DNA of 64,000 nucleotides from Phytoseiulus persimilis (lineage: Eukaryota > Arthropoda > Arachnida > Mesostigmata > Phytoseiidae), in the NCBI GenBank assembly GCA_037576195.1, contig CM075101.1, forward strand, positions 9,982,001 through 10,046,000, written 5' to 3'. The notes under the pieces were generated by a model. The model searched no databases and was not told the origin of the DNA. It saw nothing but the letters and a program-made list of their open reading frames with translations. The first letter of the stretch is position 1; each line of letters starts with the position of its first letter. Below, one piece after another: positions 1 to 12,865 of the stretch. Made by a program: the position numbers and the translations under genes.

Positions 1-3000
1 AACAACAGCGCTACACAGATCTAGCAAGTGGGGTGATTTCGATCCAGGCGGGGGCCGAACCGTCGACTGCCCGGTTAGACTTCTTCCTCGTCAGCGCGTC
101 TGTTCGCAAGCAAGCGACCGTCCGATCAGCTGTTGGCCCGGAGCTCCGAGCCAACCCTGATTCGTTCTCTCCAGATGGCCACAACTCATATGCACGGGAT
201 TAGCACTCGAACAGGTTTAATCGTTTTCTTATCCGCTCCCCAATCCTCAGGCGTCACAATAATCATCCCGAAAACTAGAAAAGATTAATCTGATTCCTCT
301 ACGCCCACTTTGAATGTCGAGTTCCAAGTTTTTGATACCCCGTCGAAAAGCTCAGAAGTTGGATTGATTGTTTCTGAAATTTCTGCGATCATGCCTTGGA
401 TGCGCGGGAGGGAGAAAAAATAACTGTGTCAGCGTGCGGAGTGAGTTTCGTACCGAGAGACATTATCTGAAGTGATAGGCAGTGATATGCTGGTCGTCGA
501 GCAGCTACCCGTGTCTGTGTTCGGACTCCGGAGGGAGCGAAAAATCGCTCTCAGAAGTTTTGGTGTGCTTCTCGCACCAGGGACTCTTGGGCGGTCAAGG
601 CGATCACGCGAGTGAGCGATGGGAAGCCCCGAATAATTAACTGCTTGGTTCCTCTAATCGCTCGATCGGTCTCAAGCCGTTGTCTCGCTAGCTTCTGGCC
701 GTCCAATCTAGCACAATGCCAATGCCAACTTACGAATCGATGCAGTCTCAACAGCTGACAGGCTTCACTGGTTGAACCCTGCTCAAATCCCCTGTTCCGC
801 CTGGACACGTTCAGACATGTCTGCACTCGCTTACGCCTGGCAAACCCTGTCGGCACCCCCACTCGCCCCCCGCACCTGATGCTCCCTTAGGGGCAGTCGT
901 CCCACGTCTCACGACGTTCCCTCTCGAAGAGACGTCGCTCAGTGCGAAAGTTAACTTTAATGAGCTCTGACATATTCGTCGTGACTGAAACGAGCCGTGG
1001 CCGCGTCGTGAGATCCCCAATCGGCTCCTTGGAAGGAATCCCTTTTCGGAATTGGTTTGCGTCGCGGCAAGAACGAGCCATAGATCTTGGATGATACGAT
1101 GCAGGCTTTTAGTTAAAAGCAATGTCTGGAGAAAGTACCCTCGACACTCGTGGGAACCTCTGCTGGATGAGCTAAATCTTCCTTTAGGAGACTTTTCACT
1201 TTTTTCGCTGAAAAAGGTTCGACAAGCTCCCGAAGCAACATCGTTCTCAATCTGAATGTGTTTCTAACATCACGTCGCTATATTATGAGCCTCCAGGCAG
1301 CGAGTTTCCGCGGCGACAGCTCTCTGAGCAAACGCCTAAATTTGCGCACGAACGCTGGTCTCAAATATGGAGCGAAAATTCGGTGTTTCCGTGTTTTCCT
1401 TTCATACCCGAACAGGCAATAACAGCCTAACGAGATCGAATATCTAACGCTCTGGTACACGGTTCCATGTTTCTCCGAACATTCTGGGATAAAATTTAAG
1501 TCCGACGATATGGGGGACTGCGGAACAGTTTCATGAACTGCGTGCTTGGCCACGCGCAGACGTTCGATACTTATTGGATATTTGATCGAATCAAAGGATC
1601 CCGCGATGTCGATTTCTTTCGGCCCCCTCTTTCCTTGATTTCCACGCGGGACCGTTGCGTCGCGGGGAGCTCTGTGCTCGTCCGCCTTTTAGGATATCGT
1701 TTGAAGGTTTCGTTACAGATCTCTTGCCGAGCTGTGGGCGTTCTTGCAACTCTGCCTCCACACGTTTGCTGGGCTGAATTTCCCCTGGTTCAGACTGAAG
1801 TCTTTGAAGCTTCGCGTGGTTGAAGTCTCCCATGTGAATCGCAGATCAGCCCTAAAGCCGCCCGCGCTTATTGGATCCTCCTGCTGATATTCATAACAGC
1901 TGATATAGCACCTGATATGCTGATCGGGGGGAAAACTACACCTTTTTGAGGAAAGACTGAGCGGCGCTCCTCTCCGTACTTTTTCTCTTTCGAAATTTCA
2001 GAAGTCGCTCGATTGATTACGGTGAAGAACGACAAGAGGGCTTGCCTCAGATTTGATGTTATCCACCTCTTTCAAATATCACCCACGTTCACAACGTTGG
2101 GCGCAATCAAACAGATGTCACCTGTCAAAGAGTCCAGTTTTTTTGGACATGCTGGGTGCAAGGTTGATCATCTGATGTCCCTGCGGACATCGAAGGGATC
2201 TCGACTTTCCCCGGCCACTGACTCGCGGAGCTCTGCTCTCTTAATTTTTGGGAAATAGATCAGCCCGTCACACCCTCGACACCTGCAATTGTATCCGGAC
2301 TCATATATGTATGCCGTGAATAATCTGCCCTTGACAGAGCGAGGATTCGATCCAATCCGTGAATATCGCAAAGAAATGGGAGAATCGTTGATCGAATACA
2401 TAGATACTCTTGCATGCTTTGAGACCAACGAGCGCAACACTCTACCTGCTCCCGCGTCGCCGCCAAAGTTTCTCAAAATATGGATGTCGGTGGCTCAGCT
2501 GGCAAGCGGCTCTGTTGGTTAGTTGGTCGGCTGGTTGGCGTGCGCATCCCACTTAAGCCCTCTGAAACTGTTGTCTCTAACTTAATTAAGCGTGCGTATG
2601 AGAAAACTAGAGACTGGCAGAGGAGAGGCCACCGCAAAATCTTTGCCACCCACTGCCGCTCGAGTTTTTCATATTGTTACAATGTATAACATTTCCCGCC
2701 TCGTCGAATAGTTGCGGCGGTCGCTTCATCTACGCATGCGTTTGGTACGACAGCCCTTCGTTTCGCTCCTACGAACTTTGTGGGGTAAGGGTAGGAATCG
2801 CCGTTATCAACACCCCCCCCCCCTCCGGATTTTCTATCAAAGATCTGAGAATCCGAGAATCGACTGAGACAGCTCCCGGAAAGTTTCCAATGATTAACGT
2901 CGTACGGGCCCCAAACTATTCCGGAGGAAAGCCCCGTCCACCGTTCAGACAGAGATAACTTTTCCCCATCGCTTGCTTGATGCCGCGCATGCTCTCGGGA

Positions 3001-6000
3001 ACCTGAAATCGAGCAGTGTCGCCACTACTCAGTTGACTCTCCCGCAACTGTTGCAAGCTTCGCAAATTTCGACCTCGTTTATCACGATCGGGCCAATTTT
3101 GAGGTTATCTCAACCGGGGATCGAATTGTGCACCTCTCAGTCAACGCAAAGTAAAGTTTGGCTGGTAGCCGGGGACGGTCGGAAGGCAACCCCATCCGGT
3201 TTCTGTTGTGGTACGAGGGCAGGCTCAAGTGCCTGGATAACACCGCTCCAGAGGCAAGGAAACAGACGAGCAAACAAATGTTCATGCAGCCAGGATAGCG
3301 CGGCTCGTCGAGTGAATTGGGAGCGTCCGACGTGCAGGCAGAATTAGCAGACCAGATGCAAGTATGTGGTAAGCACCGCAGGCGTTTGCCATGGTAAACA
3401 ACTTGCGTATTTGAGGTTGATTCGGTACCGCGTTGGGAATGGCCGCTTTTCGAATCGACACTGAAACACGCTCGGGCCATTTCTATGGGGACTGTGAATA
3501 GCGGAAGGATGAACTGGCCGGAGGGGTTGTTTAACTTGGGATTAAGTCAGAGAGTTGCGGAGAGTTTTTTATCACGACAGAAAACAGAATGAGCCACGAC
3601 CACAAATGCTATAATTATTTGGGGAAGAACCCGCTGGCCCAAGCAAGGTGTCTGATATCCGTTAGTGGACCACGGAATCTGCTGGTGAAACTGTCGTAGT
3701 GCATGTATTACCCTAATCTCTCTCTCTCTATCCCTGATAATATGTGGACGACCAGTGTCTATTAACTTAATTAATTTCCTCGTCTTTCGTTCGCTAAATG
3801 TGCTTCCATCCTAGGGTCTCGAAGTCCGACAGAAATCTCGAAATACTCTCACGCAAGCTCGGATTCGTTCCTGGATTCCTCTAGCGGGCTTATTCGGGGT
3901 TTTCTCTGGATTCGCGCGCCCGAGAAGGAAAAGTGCCACGAATTCCCGATTCCGGTTTCGATCAGACCTGGGCCTAGTCGAGACTTCATCGAAGCCTCAA
4001 GTTCCTGAGATATTACGCGGGACTTCTCCATTTCCAGTCTGAGCCGTTCCTGGGAATCTCCCGAATGATCTGATGATCGTGAATTTGCGTGCGAGAATGT
4101 TTCTCGACTCGCGTTCCCTGGAGAGCACAGTTTTGAGATATATCGGTCTATTGAAGGAGTCATTGGGGGGCACTCGACCAACTTGACGACTCGATCGAAT
4201 CCCATCGAAACTCTCTCGACCTTGAACAACGGTTGTCATAATTTCAAGGATCGAGCTCTCAAATGAAAAAGCGATCCAGTCAAGTCAGTCATTTGCGTGC
4301 ACGCAATGACTTTTTGCTCTGCGAGGTTTTCAGGCGTGCTCCCATGAAGCGGAAAGAGAATTCGTGTCAGATGTCAGAAACTGAAATTTTCCCGAGGCTC
4401 GCGCCTCACACTTCATACGTCTCTTCGAATGCCGAACGGGGGGTGTTCAAGACTCTTTGTTCCCTCATACTTCTTCCCTGGAGCAGAGCGCGCTGTCCGC
4501 TCGCACCGTCCGTGTCGTCGGTTCGAGCCGAAAAGGATCGAATTGCCGACTTTCTCGTTCGGTGAAAGGAAATCAGAGCGCAGCATGCAGATATCTCCGT
4601 CGCGACCTTTTTTTTTTCGATATTCCACGCGAACATCACAGTTGACTCACACCGTGAGTCTGAGTCGCTCCCCGATTCCAGGATGCGATTGTCTTCCTCT
4701 CCTTCTTTCTCCGTTCAAAATCCAAGCTATCAAGAAACAATTAAAAGGTCAATAAGACAGCGCTCCATCAAGTCGAGGCCCTGATAAGATTGTGGACTTG
4801 ACGCTTAAACACGAAGATATCTGAGGCGAAAAGCAAAACTAAGGGATAGGGAAGATGTCTACAGCTCCTGCCGAGACAGTCCCCGCGGATCAGCTGATCT
4901 TCATCTTGCGCACCTGCTGAATCAGGTCACTTGGCCGGAAGCCGCGTCGGAGACATCGGAGACCACTCGTTTACCATGTGATCAATTTTGGGCAATTTCT
5001 TCTTCTTTGGTGCGCTGAACGTTTCGCTCAGTTTTCTCGCTGTTAGCCTCGTTTCTGGACGATGCTCGTTCCGACTCCTGCATGATTCTACCAGCAGCTC
5101 CGTTCATCTCTGGCCGATCATGTACGCGGGATCGAAGATTGACTGTGTCTGCGACGTTCAGGAAGGAGCCGACAAGTTCCGACCGATGCGAAATTCATCA
5201 TGTGGTTCTGTTCATGCAACACTTTCGTAATTCCTCTCTCCGAGCGGTTCGATCCGCAGAAAGAAACCAACGGGGAGCCGCATCGCTCCGCGCCGAGCCT
5301 GTTATAATAAACCGCGGCTTATGGTTAACCTCGTTTCGTTTGAGCGGTCAACAGATTCTCGCGAAGCTCGAAAGCGGTGCGCTGCGGATCGCTCCTAAGT
5401 TGAGAGCTCATCAAACCTAATGCGTTTCTCCGCGGTCGAGGTTCCAGCTCCGCTTCTTCTCCGAGCTAAGACAATGCCGCCGTCGTTCCCGCCCCCAAAA
5501 TCTGAACGGGTAACTGCGCAACTGCGGTAGGCAAGTAGTCTTCCATTCTACGAAATTTCGTGCTCTCAGCCCGAAGCCAGCGAGATCGGACGGCTTTCCG
5601 TAATTATCATATGGACTCGTCGCCCCGGCGCGCCTTCGCGAGAAGTCTGTTCTCAGAGAACAGAAGCCTCTCGGTTTGAGCTCCATCTTGCAGAATCATG
5701 TCTTTTAGTAGCTTCACCTGTCGAGCGAGCGGCGCAGGTCGTCGGACATGACCGATCTTGTCTTCGGGCTCGGCTCACGTAGGCTCCGACCTGCTTCGTC
5801 ATCGCGCAGTCCGTGGGAGCTGAGGTTTTCGAAATCGGGGGAACTCGGTCGAGTTTCGACAGAGGGTCACGGAGCCGGGCCTGAGATCACCGAACGAAGC
5901 ATGTTCGCAACGAACGGGTTCGGAGATCCTCGCCGCAACACTTTCGGAACCTCTTGCCCGGATCACCCGCGCCTGTGACAGTAGTTGCCCGATCGTTCGA
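1..6000. other. gene-free stretch, nothing recognised
   Basis: I read both strands and found no exon with recognisable homology, no tRNA and no transposon ends. Open frames here are under about 135 codons and overlap each other in several frames, as expected by chance at this base composition. Small landmarks are a C-run near 2811-2822 and a short CT-rich tract near 3718-3730. It may hold introns or untranslated sequence of a gene whose coding exons lie outside the window. Confidence 0.5.
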
Positions 6001-7000
6001 CGTTTACGGCGCTTTCGGCGCTCAGCTGAACTATCTCAAACGGCGATGCCCGCAACCAAGAGCGGCCGGCGGACGGACGGACGACCGAAGAGAGCGAGCG
6101 CACAAGTCGACCAGCTTATGTCACCACGAGGATGTCAAGTCGGTCGAGATAGGTTTTTCGTTTCGACCATAAAGTAATTACTATACATCCACCCCGCTGA
6201 CTCGGTCCTTCTTCTCTTCTAATGTTGCTGCCGTGGTTGATGGTGGTGTTGGCTGTTCGATGCGCTTTCAACTTCTCTCCGTCTCCGTCGTAGTTGCCGT
6301 CGAGAAGCTCTGCCTTCTTCTTTTTGGTGCCTTGTGCTCCGTAGTTCGGTTCGTTTCGGAGCGGGCAAGCAAGCGGGCGAGCGAGCCAGAAGCTTGGTCG
6401 GACCCTCGCTACTTTGCCGGCTAGTGCCCGATCATCGCCGGAGTTGGTTCTGCGCGCCCGACGTGATTCGCGGCGTCGACTTGCGGAACCAGCTCGGCTC
6501 CCGGGGACCGGTTCAGGAATAGCTTCGAGGAGTCGACGATTCCGAGTCGGAGCCCTCTCGGCTCCCACCACCAACGCGGACTCCGGAGACTCTCGTTTTC
6601 GAGTCGGAGCCTGCTGTGGACGAGCCGCACAGAACTCGTCGCTCTGGTTAACGGTACACCTCGCCCGCTCGCTCGCTTGCTGCTGCGAAGAACCAGAAGA
6701 GATTGGGAGTCGCACCTGTGTCAAATTATAACTCCCTTCTTGAATCTTCCTCTCGAACGTTCAACATCGTCTGTCAGCTGAGTCAGTTTAGTTCGCCTTT
6801 TCTCTCGCTTGCTCAGTTCTGCCCCCGTCGTGTCGTGCCGTATTGTTCGTCGAAACTTCGTCTCGTCGATCGTTGATATCAATCAACATTAGGCCTACAT
6901 CAGTGCCGTTACCTCGAAGAGGAGAGTTTTATTCGAGGAGAACAACAGCGAATGAAAGGGGTATTGGGTGACACCTCATTCGACTTCGGGTTTCGGGCTA
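6000..7000. promoter_or_regulatory. CpG-rich stretch, possible promoter region
   Basis: The stretch is rich in CG dinucleotides and in GAGCG/GCGAG words. A TCAGTT word near 6782-6790 resembles an arthropod initiator. Long open frames on the minus strand (6116-6724) overlap long plus-strand frames, which points to base composition and not to coding. It could be the promoter or 5' untranslated region of the small gene at 8214, but I see no splice chain that proves this. Confidence 0.2.
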
Positions 7001-7552
7001 TGGATGTAAACACACTGAACCTGGAGGAGTCCGAGCCGGCGTCGGCTGTTCGTCCGATTCGTCGGTTCACGTAGAGGTATACGACATAGATGTCCCAGTC
7101 CGTGTCGGATCAGTTTTTCTCCCGCGGAATGGGCACGCACGTTCGCGACCAAGATATACGCATTTTTCGTGATTCCCGACATGCCCGATCCGTGCTCGGA
7201 TTCACATTGTCCCAGAACCAGAATCCGCAGCGGTGGATCTGCTGAGCTCGGAGAACCGTGTGATGGCTTCCGGGTTCTTCTTCCGCTCTGAGGCCGTGAA
7301 GACGCCGGGTGGCGATTCCCTGTCTCCGCGGTTCGACCGCGGTGTCCACGTCTCCTTCGTAGCCTTCGTTTCAGACAGATGCGATCCGGCCCGACATGAC
7401 TGGACAGCGGAGGTTGAGTCGAAGAACGCATCGGCCAGAACTAACCCTACAACAGAGCAAGAGCGCGTTCGCTCACTGGGTACAAAGGTGCAAGGCCCGG
7501 GTTGGACTCGGCGGAGATTTCGTTCCCAGGGTTCTACCGGTGACCGCGCTGA

Positions 7553-7606
7553 TGACCATGATGATGACTCCGGCTATGATGATGATGACGATGACGACGA
7601 CGATAA
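7553..7606. repeat. GAT/GAC trinucleotide microsatellite
   Basis: Impure run of gat and gac triplets. Read in one plus frame it would give an Asp-rich stretch ending near a cag/gt junction at 7619/7620. That junction is in the wrong phase to splice into the BH3 exon at 8435, because it would create a stop, so I treat this as a simple repeat. Confidence 0.75.
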
Positions 7607-8213
7607 AGCGCTCCAACAGGTGCACTTCAGTGTTCGACTCGAAAGCCCTCTGTACGAGAGGAGAAAGAGCACGAGAAATGGGAGAGAATCACCATATGTG
7701 GATATGTGCGTTCTATTTTTCTCTCTTCCTCGCTGTCAATGCACACAATAGGAGATATGCCCCCGACACCCCTCACTCGGCCAACCAAGCCGCATCCCCC
7801 CTCCCTCCCCCGAAATGCCCCGAGACGCCCCACAAAGGTCTCGAGAGCTGACCGGGCGTCGATCGGGCGAAGACTCCGCAGACGGATACCCAACTGGCTC
7901 GACGCGGGACCAGAACATCTGGCCAGACATCACCCTCGTAGAAACCGGTGCGGCGGCTGAAGATCGGTGACGGCTACACCAACATCGACATCGGCCAGTG
8001 GCGGCGCGCGGAAACTCCTCTCCACTCGGTAGGCGAGGGCGTAGAGAGACTCTTTAGCCCGAAGCAAGCCGACTTCTCGTCAGAAGAGCACAGATCTGCT
8101 CAGAGCACTCAGGTCACTTGCTGAACTTGAACTCAAGGCATTAGACGCACCAAGGTCACGGCTTTCGCCAGGATTCGAGACTCAACTTCGAACCATCCTC
8201 TTTCTGCACTACC

Positions 8214-8618
8214 ATGTCGGCTCCGAGAGACAACCAGACCACTTGGTACGTTGACTTCCCGGATACGAAATCTCTATGTTCTGCGATCGCGACTCGTGTC
8301 AAGATTTTCGGGACTCCGTGTTTGAAACAGCAAGCTTCCGTCCCGGTGTTCTTGTTCCTCACGTGAGGACATATAGGGTGGATCGGATTTCCCCGGAGAA
8401 GTGAGACTCAATTCACTTTCCTTGTTTTTTTCAGTGAGAGTCCTGTCATAGACAAGAAGCTCTTCTCAGAAATCGGGCGGCAACTCCGAGATCTGGCCGA
8501 TGAGTTCGCGGACTCCCGTCCCAAACCTTCGGCCAAGCCGAAATCCCGGAAATCGTTCCTCCTCTACAGCGCAGTCAGCGCTTTAACTTGCTCAGCTATC
8601 GTCTGCATCATGAAGTGA
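8214..8618 (+). CDS. BH3-only-like, tail-anchored protein (71 aa, two exons)
   Basis: Exon 1 is 8214-8245 and exon 2 is 8435-8618, joined across a phase-2 intron with gtacgt donor and a T-rich tttcag acceptor. The start was chosen because the ATG at 8214 opens a frame that runs exactly into the donor and joins in frame. Residues 24-38 (IGRQLRDLADEFADS) fit the BH3 consensus fully: hydrophobics at I24, L28, L31 and F35, small A32 and the invariant D33. A basic linker (residues 41-50) precedes a hydrophobic C-terminal segment, residues 52-70, ending in Lys. That is the layout of a tail-anchored outer mitochondrial membrane protein. BH3-only proteins bind the groove of Bcl-2 relatives to promote cell death. 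No BH1, BH2 or BH4 region is present. The family call is inferred from the motif and topology, not from orthology. The small size makes a chance match possible, though splicing, polyadenylation signal and the paralogue at 12.9 kb argue against it. Confidence 0.7.
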
Positions 8619-8707
8619 AAATCGCGACGATCACGAAGAAACGCACAAATCCTGTAAAAAAAAATGTAAATAGAGATGCGCACCTCTGAGGAGGATGATT
8701 GTATCAG

Positions 8708-8713
8708 AATAAA
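8708..8713 (+). terminator. polyadenylation signal AATAAA of the BH3-only-like gene
   Basis: Canonical AATAAA 90 nt after the stop codon at 8616-8618. It fits a short 3' untranslated region. Confidence 0.55.
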
Positions 8714-8719
8714 ACGAGA

Positions 8720-11180
8720 AAACGGAAACGTTTTCGGAGACTCTCCGGGAAACAGGTGTTTTCAACACTTAGATGTAATTAGGCAATCGACTCAGCGATT
8801 CTATTTCGGTCTGAGCTCCTAAAAGGGTCGCTCTCTCCCTCTTTGAATCCATCCATCCATCTGTATTTATCTACCGGTATATCTTCTCTTTCTCCTTGTT
8901 CGTTTGTCAGTGTGTCTATCAAGAGGGGTTCAGGTTAACGGTACCCGATGTCGGCGGCGCACCTGTGCGTAGCGTCGCGCCGTCTGCCGGCCGAGATGCT
9001 GACCGACTGAGTGACTGGGCAGATTTTGAGACTTCGTTCTCCCGCGTGTTCTTCAACCGCTCAAAACCGATCATCGACTCGGTTCCGAAGCGACGGCCGG
9101 AGAAGAGTTCAAACGGCTTTCGGAACATCCTGCCGTCGTCCTCTTCTGGTGGACGTTGCGTTTTGTGCCGCTTCCCGGTGCTCCGTGTCGGGAACGACCA
9201 CGGGACTGATTCCGGAAACCCGCAGAGGCTCCGCGAAAGAACGAGTAGAGAAGCAACGATTTCGATGACTCCGTCGCCAATCATTCCAGGTGCGCGAGTC
9301 CCCGAGACGAATGGTAGGGACGATTCCGCCTTGCTCTGAACCTTCTTTTCGTACTCCACTCAAGGTCATCAGCGCCCGACGAATGTGGTCTGGCGGACAT
9401 TTAATGCTGAGCAAACAAGCCTCATCACAGGTGGGTCTCACGAGCGAAAGAGTTCTGAGCAGCGAAATCCGAGAATACAGGACCGAACTTGCCCAATCAA
9501 GAGTTCGCTCCCGTCATCTTAGGCGGACGGACGCCCGCCCGCCAGGAAGAGCAAGCAAAGCTTTAATCATGCAGGAGTCTTTTGAGGTGCCGCGGTCCAC
9601 TTCTTGGGGTCGGACCACGGTTTCATCTCTCTCCCTCACAGAAGGAAACCCGTCGGGGCAGCTTGTTTCAAGCGCGCATCGGAACGAGTTCAGTCAGTAC
9701 CGATGGTGAGGTGATCACACTCGATGTCACCGCTCGCGAGAGGATCAGAGGCAGACCGGACCGGACTCGAACTCGGCGGTTCGGGCCAACCGACCGCCCG
9801 CCCGACCGACCGGCCGCCCGGCAGACGGGACGTCGATGCTGCGCATAGAACCAGGAACAGTAGACGCGGTCAATAACGAAGTCGCTCGACGAGCAGTTGA
9901 AGGGGAGGGAGAGTCTATCAACAGGTGCCCGTTAGCAACCATCGGAGTGGCGCGAAATCAAGTGGGGACAACCTGTCGAACCGAGAGAACAGATCCAACG
10001 TTGACCTTTATGCTCGTTGGGGTTGAGTCATCCCTCCGGTCGAGGGTTCGGATCTACTGCGCACTTGTCAAACCCTTCGAAGAACCAGCCGCGCTTTTCT
10101 GGAGCCGAAGTTCGACGCCCATTCTCGCCGGTGGAGCTTTCGTTCGCATTGAGCGTTCACCTAAATAATCTGCTTTAGATAACAGCGGACTTTCTTCTGT
10201 GTGAATGCAAATAGGAATCGTTCACGCGCGGCGACGGCGGCTTACCAACAAGAGCGCCGTGAAAGATGCGCGTCAACAAGAGGCTTTGAGCCCCTTCCTC
10301 GATCCCGCGTGGTCCCTTTGAACTCGTCAGCGCGTATTATCTAAGAATACCCAATTTCCCGGAGGCTCCATCAAGTGTTCCCATCGACTTTCGTCGGAAA
10401 TTATTCCTGAAAACACTTGACGGCTATCAAGCGAATGATAAGTGGTCGACACTGAGATGTGGTTGTTCCATTTTCACTCCGTGCAGCGCTCGGATCCACG
10501 AACAGGCAACGGGTTGAGCTCTTCGTTTAGAGAAGCAAGACTGGACTTGGCGCAGTTAGCTTGTTTCGAGAGATGTAAGCGATAAGTTTCGGTTCACTCC
10601 CTTCTGGGCTTATGATTCGACCGATTCGTCTCCGAGCGTTCATTTCAGCCAGTGGGGGCCGTGCTAACATCTGTGTCGTCGATGAGCGGGCCGACCGACC
10701 GACCGACGTTGATCGTTGGGCAATTATTGAAATTACAGGTTTCCTTCAGAAAACTGAGAGATTTTCTCACTCACGAAAGTCTCACGTGTAAAAATAAGTG
10801 TATACAAACAGCCGGACGGCCGACCATAGGTCGAAAGTCTCACAGCAACCCGTTACAGCGGACGCAGAAGCGAGCGCTCGTTCACGCCCGAAACTTTCCA
10901 GAACGATTGTTCCCTGTAGCAGCTCGACGATCCGAGTTACATGTGACAATTCTATTCTCTGACAGAACCGTCAAACACGAGTGTATAGATCGTTTAGGAG
11001 GACGGACCTCCGATCGGTAAAAACTATGGTTTCAGTTTCAATGATTGTCATGAACGGCATGACAACAACCGATCGTAGACGACACATTCTCCTACAAGCT
11101 CAAAAATTGACTCATTCAATGGGACAGCCGATATTTACCGGGCAACCAGACTCATCACTGATCGACGATTTCAGCGTGAG
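8720..11180. other. gene-free stretch between small genes
   Basis: No recognised exon. It contains short CCAT runs (about 8848-8862) and CCGA/CCGCC-rich simple sequence near 9780-9830 and 10690-10706. The many 60-147-codon frames overlap on both strands and show no conserved motif. Confidence 0.45.
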
Positions 11181-11188
11181 GTATTGAG

Positions 11189-11526
11189 ATGAAGCGTCCT
11201 GAAGCAGCCGAGGTAAGCAGCTCAGCCGTTTCTCATAGAAACACGCTCTGCATCGCACGCAGGACGAGATGAGTAAAGTTCAGAGCGCTCCTCGTCAGCC
11301 GCCCGACCACTTGCCGCTGGAAAAAACAGTGGAGGCTTCAAAAAGAGGTCCAGAAGGACTGGCTCAGGCCGAGTCCGTCGGTCACCTTGAGCAACAGGCC
11401 CGAACCCGACTCAACCCCAGCGGCATCGACATCGCATCGTCGCGGAGCTCTGACGCCGGCCTCGCGGCACGATTCCGTACTCCGGGCCGAGACCGCTCTC
11501 GGTGCGAACTGGGCTGTCACAAATAG
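11189..11526 (+). CDS. candidate two-exon small gene, unknown function
   Basis: ATG at 11189 opens an eight-codon exon (11189-11212) ending in a strong GAG/gtaagc donor. A 50-nt intron ends in cgcacgcag at 11262, and exon 2 (11263-11526) continues in phase 0 to a TAG, giving 95 aa. The product would be hydrophilic, rich in Arg, Ser, Glu and Ala, with no signal peptide, membrane segment or domain I recognise. It lies between the two BH3-like genes on the same strand but has no convincing BH3 motif and no hydrophobic tail. The intron is at the short end for this window. The evidence is only splice grammar, so this may be a chance assembly. Confidence 0.25.
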
Positions 11527-12655
11527 GAAACGTCCTCATCTCTCGGAGAGCCGAGGCCTCATCGGCTCTTCAATGAGTCGATTCACTGTTCGAGAGGGAG
11601 ATGAAAAATCGTTGTTGTGAGGGACATTCTGAAGTCAGCATTCGGAATCTATTAGGTCCCATCGCTCGTCCGTTCGTCTATTTCCGTTCGAGAAACAAAA
11701 ACTCTAGCCCGACCGAATCTCGTACGGTGGGCCGGACCGCACCTCGTAAAGTTCCAAACTCATGTTACGCGTGTTACGCCTCTCGAGACTGATACTTTCT
11801 CACTTCGAGTTTGTCTTCCAGTGAAGCTGCAAGAGCTGGCAACCGTTCTTGGCCGCGATGATAGAACGCAGCCAGAGGTTCACTCCGAAGAAACATCCAG
11901 TCGATGGCCCGATCATGTTCTGGGCGATGCGTAGCGCATCCGTATCCCGATCCTCAGCCTGTCCTCAGGACTTGAGAACTCTGCTCTGTCGCTCGAATTG
12001 AGGGTAACTCCAATCGCATCGCTCATCTCATTGTAATCGTCATCTCTACGTCAAAGCACAGTCTGCACCCGACCGGGTCATCTCTGACATCATCTGCCGT
12101 GTTGTTCTTTCCTCCGCCATCCGAGCCCTCAGGGTTCGGATCGCATTTTACCGATCATGAGCGCATCGATTCATTTGTCGTTGTTCCGAAGTTCTCTCCC
12201 GCGAGTTCAAACCATCAATCATTCCGCACTGGGATATACTTCTGCTGAGTTGTCATTCCCCTGTCTCATCGAAGCTAATCTGGAGCTTTTCGACATCAAC
12301 ATTAGAATGGGTCAACAGATGGGGCCCACCGTCGTCAAAGCGGCGCGTGAAGAGTTGTTGGTATCGCTGGTGCTGCTCGAGCCGCCGCCGCCGCCGATTT
12401 TCGTGGTGCTGCTATGGATGTTGCCGGAGGTGAGCGATGTTCTTGGTGGCCGAGCTGACGGATACGGCGCGCACATCGACGAAAACAGATGAAACCGACT
12501 CTATTCGGCAGAAGCTAGTCAGGTAGCCCAGTCGGCGAGTTAGCCACCCACCCGTGCAAACTCAGAGCCTCGTGGCACCGTACGCCAGAAGTCCCGCCTC
12601 TTTTCGAAAGGGAAGCCGGCCGGCGAGGGAGGGGAGGAGCTCTCTGGCAAAAGCT

Positions 12656-12662
12656 TATATAA
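12656..12662 (+). promoter_or_regulatory. TATA box upstream of the second BH3-like gene
   Basis: TATATAA lies about 205 bp upstream of the ATG at 12866, behind a purine-rich GGGAGGGGAGG tract. A start site 25-35 bp downstream, near 12685-12692, would leave a leader of roughly 175 nt. No other plausible coding start of a recognised gene lies nearby. Confidence 0.5.
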
Positions 12663-12865
12663 CTGGGGATCTCCACCGATAGCTCGAAGTCTACAACAGC
12701 TTCGGATCGGGTTGCCCCAGTGAACGGGTGGATAGTTCGAACCTAAACAAGCCCTCTCCAGGAGGAGTCAGTGGATGTGTGACACCTTCCTTTACATCGA
12801 ACGACTCGATCACCTGCTCTCTAGTGACTTCTCCGTGTACTATGTGCTTGCCTCTGTCATCCAAG

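Noticed and set aside
6116..6724. 202-aa minus-strand open frame
   Set aside because: It lies in a CpG-rich stretch with overlapping frames on the other strand, shows no domain, and its length is near chance expectation.
7233..7751. 172-aa plus frame with an Asp-rich run as an upstream exon of the BH3-only gene
   Set aside because: The Asp run is a GAT/GAC microsatellite, and its only candidate donor is in phase 0. Joining it to the BH3 exon, which needs phase 2, would create an immediate stop.
11818..11935. Possible exon after tcttccag with a helical LQELATVLGRDD stretch as a third BH3
   Set aside because: Spacing of hydrophobic residues does not fit BH3, the frame has no hydrophobic tail, and only a five-codon upstream exon could be joined in phase.
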